Assembly (NCBI GenBank): GCA_022573225.1
Contig: JACZUI010000014.1
Span: 1 to 49,225 of the forward strand
DNA from: Acidobacteriota bacterium
GTDB taxonomy: Bacteria > Actinomycetota > Acidimicrobiia > Spongiisociales > ZC4RG35
Length of the DNA: 49,225 nucleotides
Reading direction: 5' to 3'
The translations under genes were made by a program, and so were the position numbers. How positions within the stretch are numbered: the first letter of the stretch is position 1; every line of letters starts with the position of its first letter. Shown piece by piece: positions 48,582-49,225 of the stretch. The notes below the pieces were generated by a model. That model did not search any database. It had not been told where the DNA came from and saw nothing but the letters and a program-made list of their open reading frames with translations.

Positions 48582-49225
48582 GTGAGGCGAGTTCTTGCAT
48601 TAACTGCGGCCCTGATTCTCGGACTTAGCACCGCGGCGTTTGGCCAGGCCAACGGTCCCGAGATCGAGATCGTGGATTTCGACGGGTTTCGCTATGCCGA
48701 AGGTGGCGTGACGACGCTGGTCGTCGAATTCCGCAACATTGCTGAGGCGCCCGACCCTGCGCTTCTGGTGGTGACCGCCAACGGGGAACCGGTTACCGAC
48801 CAAGAGACGGTGCCGTTAGGCGAGACGTCCGTGCCCGTGGGTGTGGTTTTGGCGATAGATGCATCCGGGTCGATGTCGGGGGCGCCGCTCGCGGCGGCCA
48901 AGGCCTCAGCCAAGGATTTCGTCTCCCAGAAGCGGACAGAAGACTCGATTGCCCTGCTCACGTTCGCCGATGAGGTCATCGTCCAGACCGGCTTCACCAC
49001 GAATGCCGCCGACCTGATCAACCGGATCGACGCCATCGAGGCGGGTGGGGAAACCGCGTACAACGATGCCGTCATCAAGGGCATTGAGATGTATGAGCCC
49101 CAGTCTTCTGCTGGCCTCCTTCCCAACATGATCATCCTCACCGACGGGGAGGACACTGTTTCCGTTGCAAGCCTCGACGAGGCGTTGAGAGTCGTGTCGG
49201 CCAGCAACGTTCGTGTGTTCGGCGT
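48582..49225 (+). CDS. Secreted or membrane-anchored VWA-domain protein of the Tad operon, partial
   Basis: The first 214 codons are visible; the 3' end runs off the window. A signal peptide (RRVLALTAALILGLSTAAFG) is followed by a beta-rich domain (~30-85) and a von Willebrand factor A domain with an intact metal site: D93-x-S95-x-S97 (DASGSMS), GGETAYNDA, and D188 in LTDGED. In many actinobacteria the gene after tadA encodes a VWA domain fused to the TadB (GspF-like) membrane protein, and I expect the same here, but that part is outside the window. The GTG at 48582 gives a good signal peptide; ATG 48561 is an in-frame alternative. Confidence 0.8.
   Translation, partial: MRRVLALTAALILGLSTAAFGQANGPEIEIVDFDGFRYAEGGVTTLVVEFRNIAEAPDPALLVVTANGEPVTDQETVPLGETSVPVGVVLAIDASGSMSGAPLAAAKASAKDFVSQKRTEDSIALLTFADEVIVQTGFTTNAADLINRIDAIEAGGETAYNDAVIKGIEMYEPQSSAGLLPNMIILTDGEDTVSVASLDEALRVVSASNVRVFG

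Noticed and set aside
1-49225. CRISPR array, prophage, integron or insertion-sequence transposase
   Set aside because: No regularly spaced repeats, no integrase or transposase frame and no phage structural genes were seen; apart from the small repeats and the EamA remnant the window is housekeeping DNA.

Overview
The window is a high-GC, gene-dense bacterial chromosome segment. It most likely comes from an uncultured member of the Actinomycetota, with class Acidimicrobiia as my best guess. The reasons are the dcw cell-wall and division cluster with ftsQ-ftsZ-pgeF-yggS-sepF-yggT-divIVA and no ftsA, the nearby ileS-lspA-rluD-dnaE block, a paired Get3/ArsA-like ATPase operon of the type seen in mycobacteria, frequent GTG/TTG starts, and TAnnnT boxes placed 6-8 nt before start codons (leaderless transcription). 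No phage, CRISPR array, transposase gene or rRNA is visible.

Layout. 1-1593: 3' part of a DHA2-type drug exporter (minus strand), running off the left edge. 1594-1988: a gene-free stretch holding a 168-bp repeat and the mraZ promoter with its MraZ-box array. 1989-18872: one long plus-strand block, mraZ-rsmH-ftsL-(small ORF)-ftsI-murE-mraY-murD-ftsW-murG-murC-murB-ftsQ-ftsZ-pgeF-yggS-sepF-yggT-divIVA. Most neighbours from rsmH to yggS overlap by 4 nt (ATGA or GTGA). murF and ddl are absent from the block. 18875-22051: ileS, convergent with divIVA. 22174-28810: DUF167 gene, second copy of the 168-bp repeat, DksA/TraR-like zinc protein, lspA, rluD, zinc-finger rhomboid protease, dnaE. 28811-33433 (minus): HAD phosphatase, two Get3-like ATPases with a small upstream gene, and a tandem-domain ThyX-like protein. 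33486-37822: small membrane protein, remnant of an EamA transporter, nth, MFS permease, ccdA, ygfZ-like gene. 37926-40124: OmpR-type two-component pair and tRNA-Leu(CAA). 40148-44824: small coiled-coil protein, polA, rpsA. 44825-49225: structured leader and start of a Tad (Flp) pilus operon, cpaB-tadZ-tadA-VWA protein, running off the right edge.

How the genes work together. The first half builds lipid II (MurE, MraY, MurD, MurG, MurC, MurB), flips and polymerises it at the septum (FtsW, FtsI, FtsL, FtsQ) and organises the Z-ring and poles (FtsZ, SepF, DivIVA). MraZ probably represses its own operon through the repeats on its promoter. The middle is housekeeping: tRNA charging, lipoprotein signal peptidase, rRNA modification, replication and repair. 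The right end begins a surface-pilus machine.

Most notable unexplained signals: the two 168-bp MITE-like elements with compensatory changes in their terminal inverted repeats, one supplying the last codons of a gene; a long hairpin with a competing alternative that would hide the rsmH ribosome binding site; a similar pair of competing hairpins before ftsZ; a family of short hairpin words placed at stop codons; and a septal transpeptidase with four closely spaced cysteine pairs.
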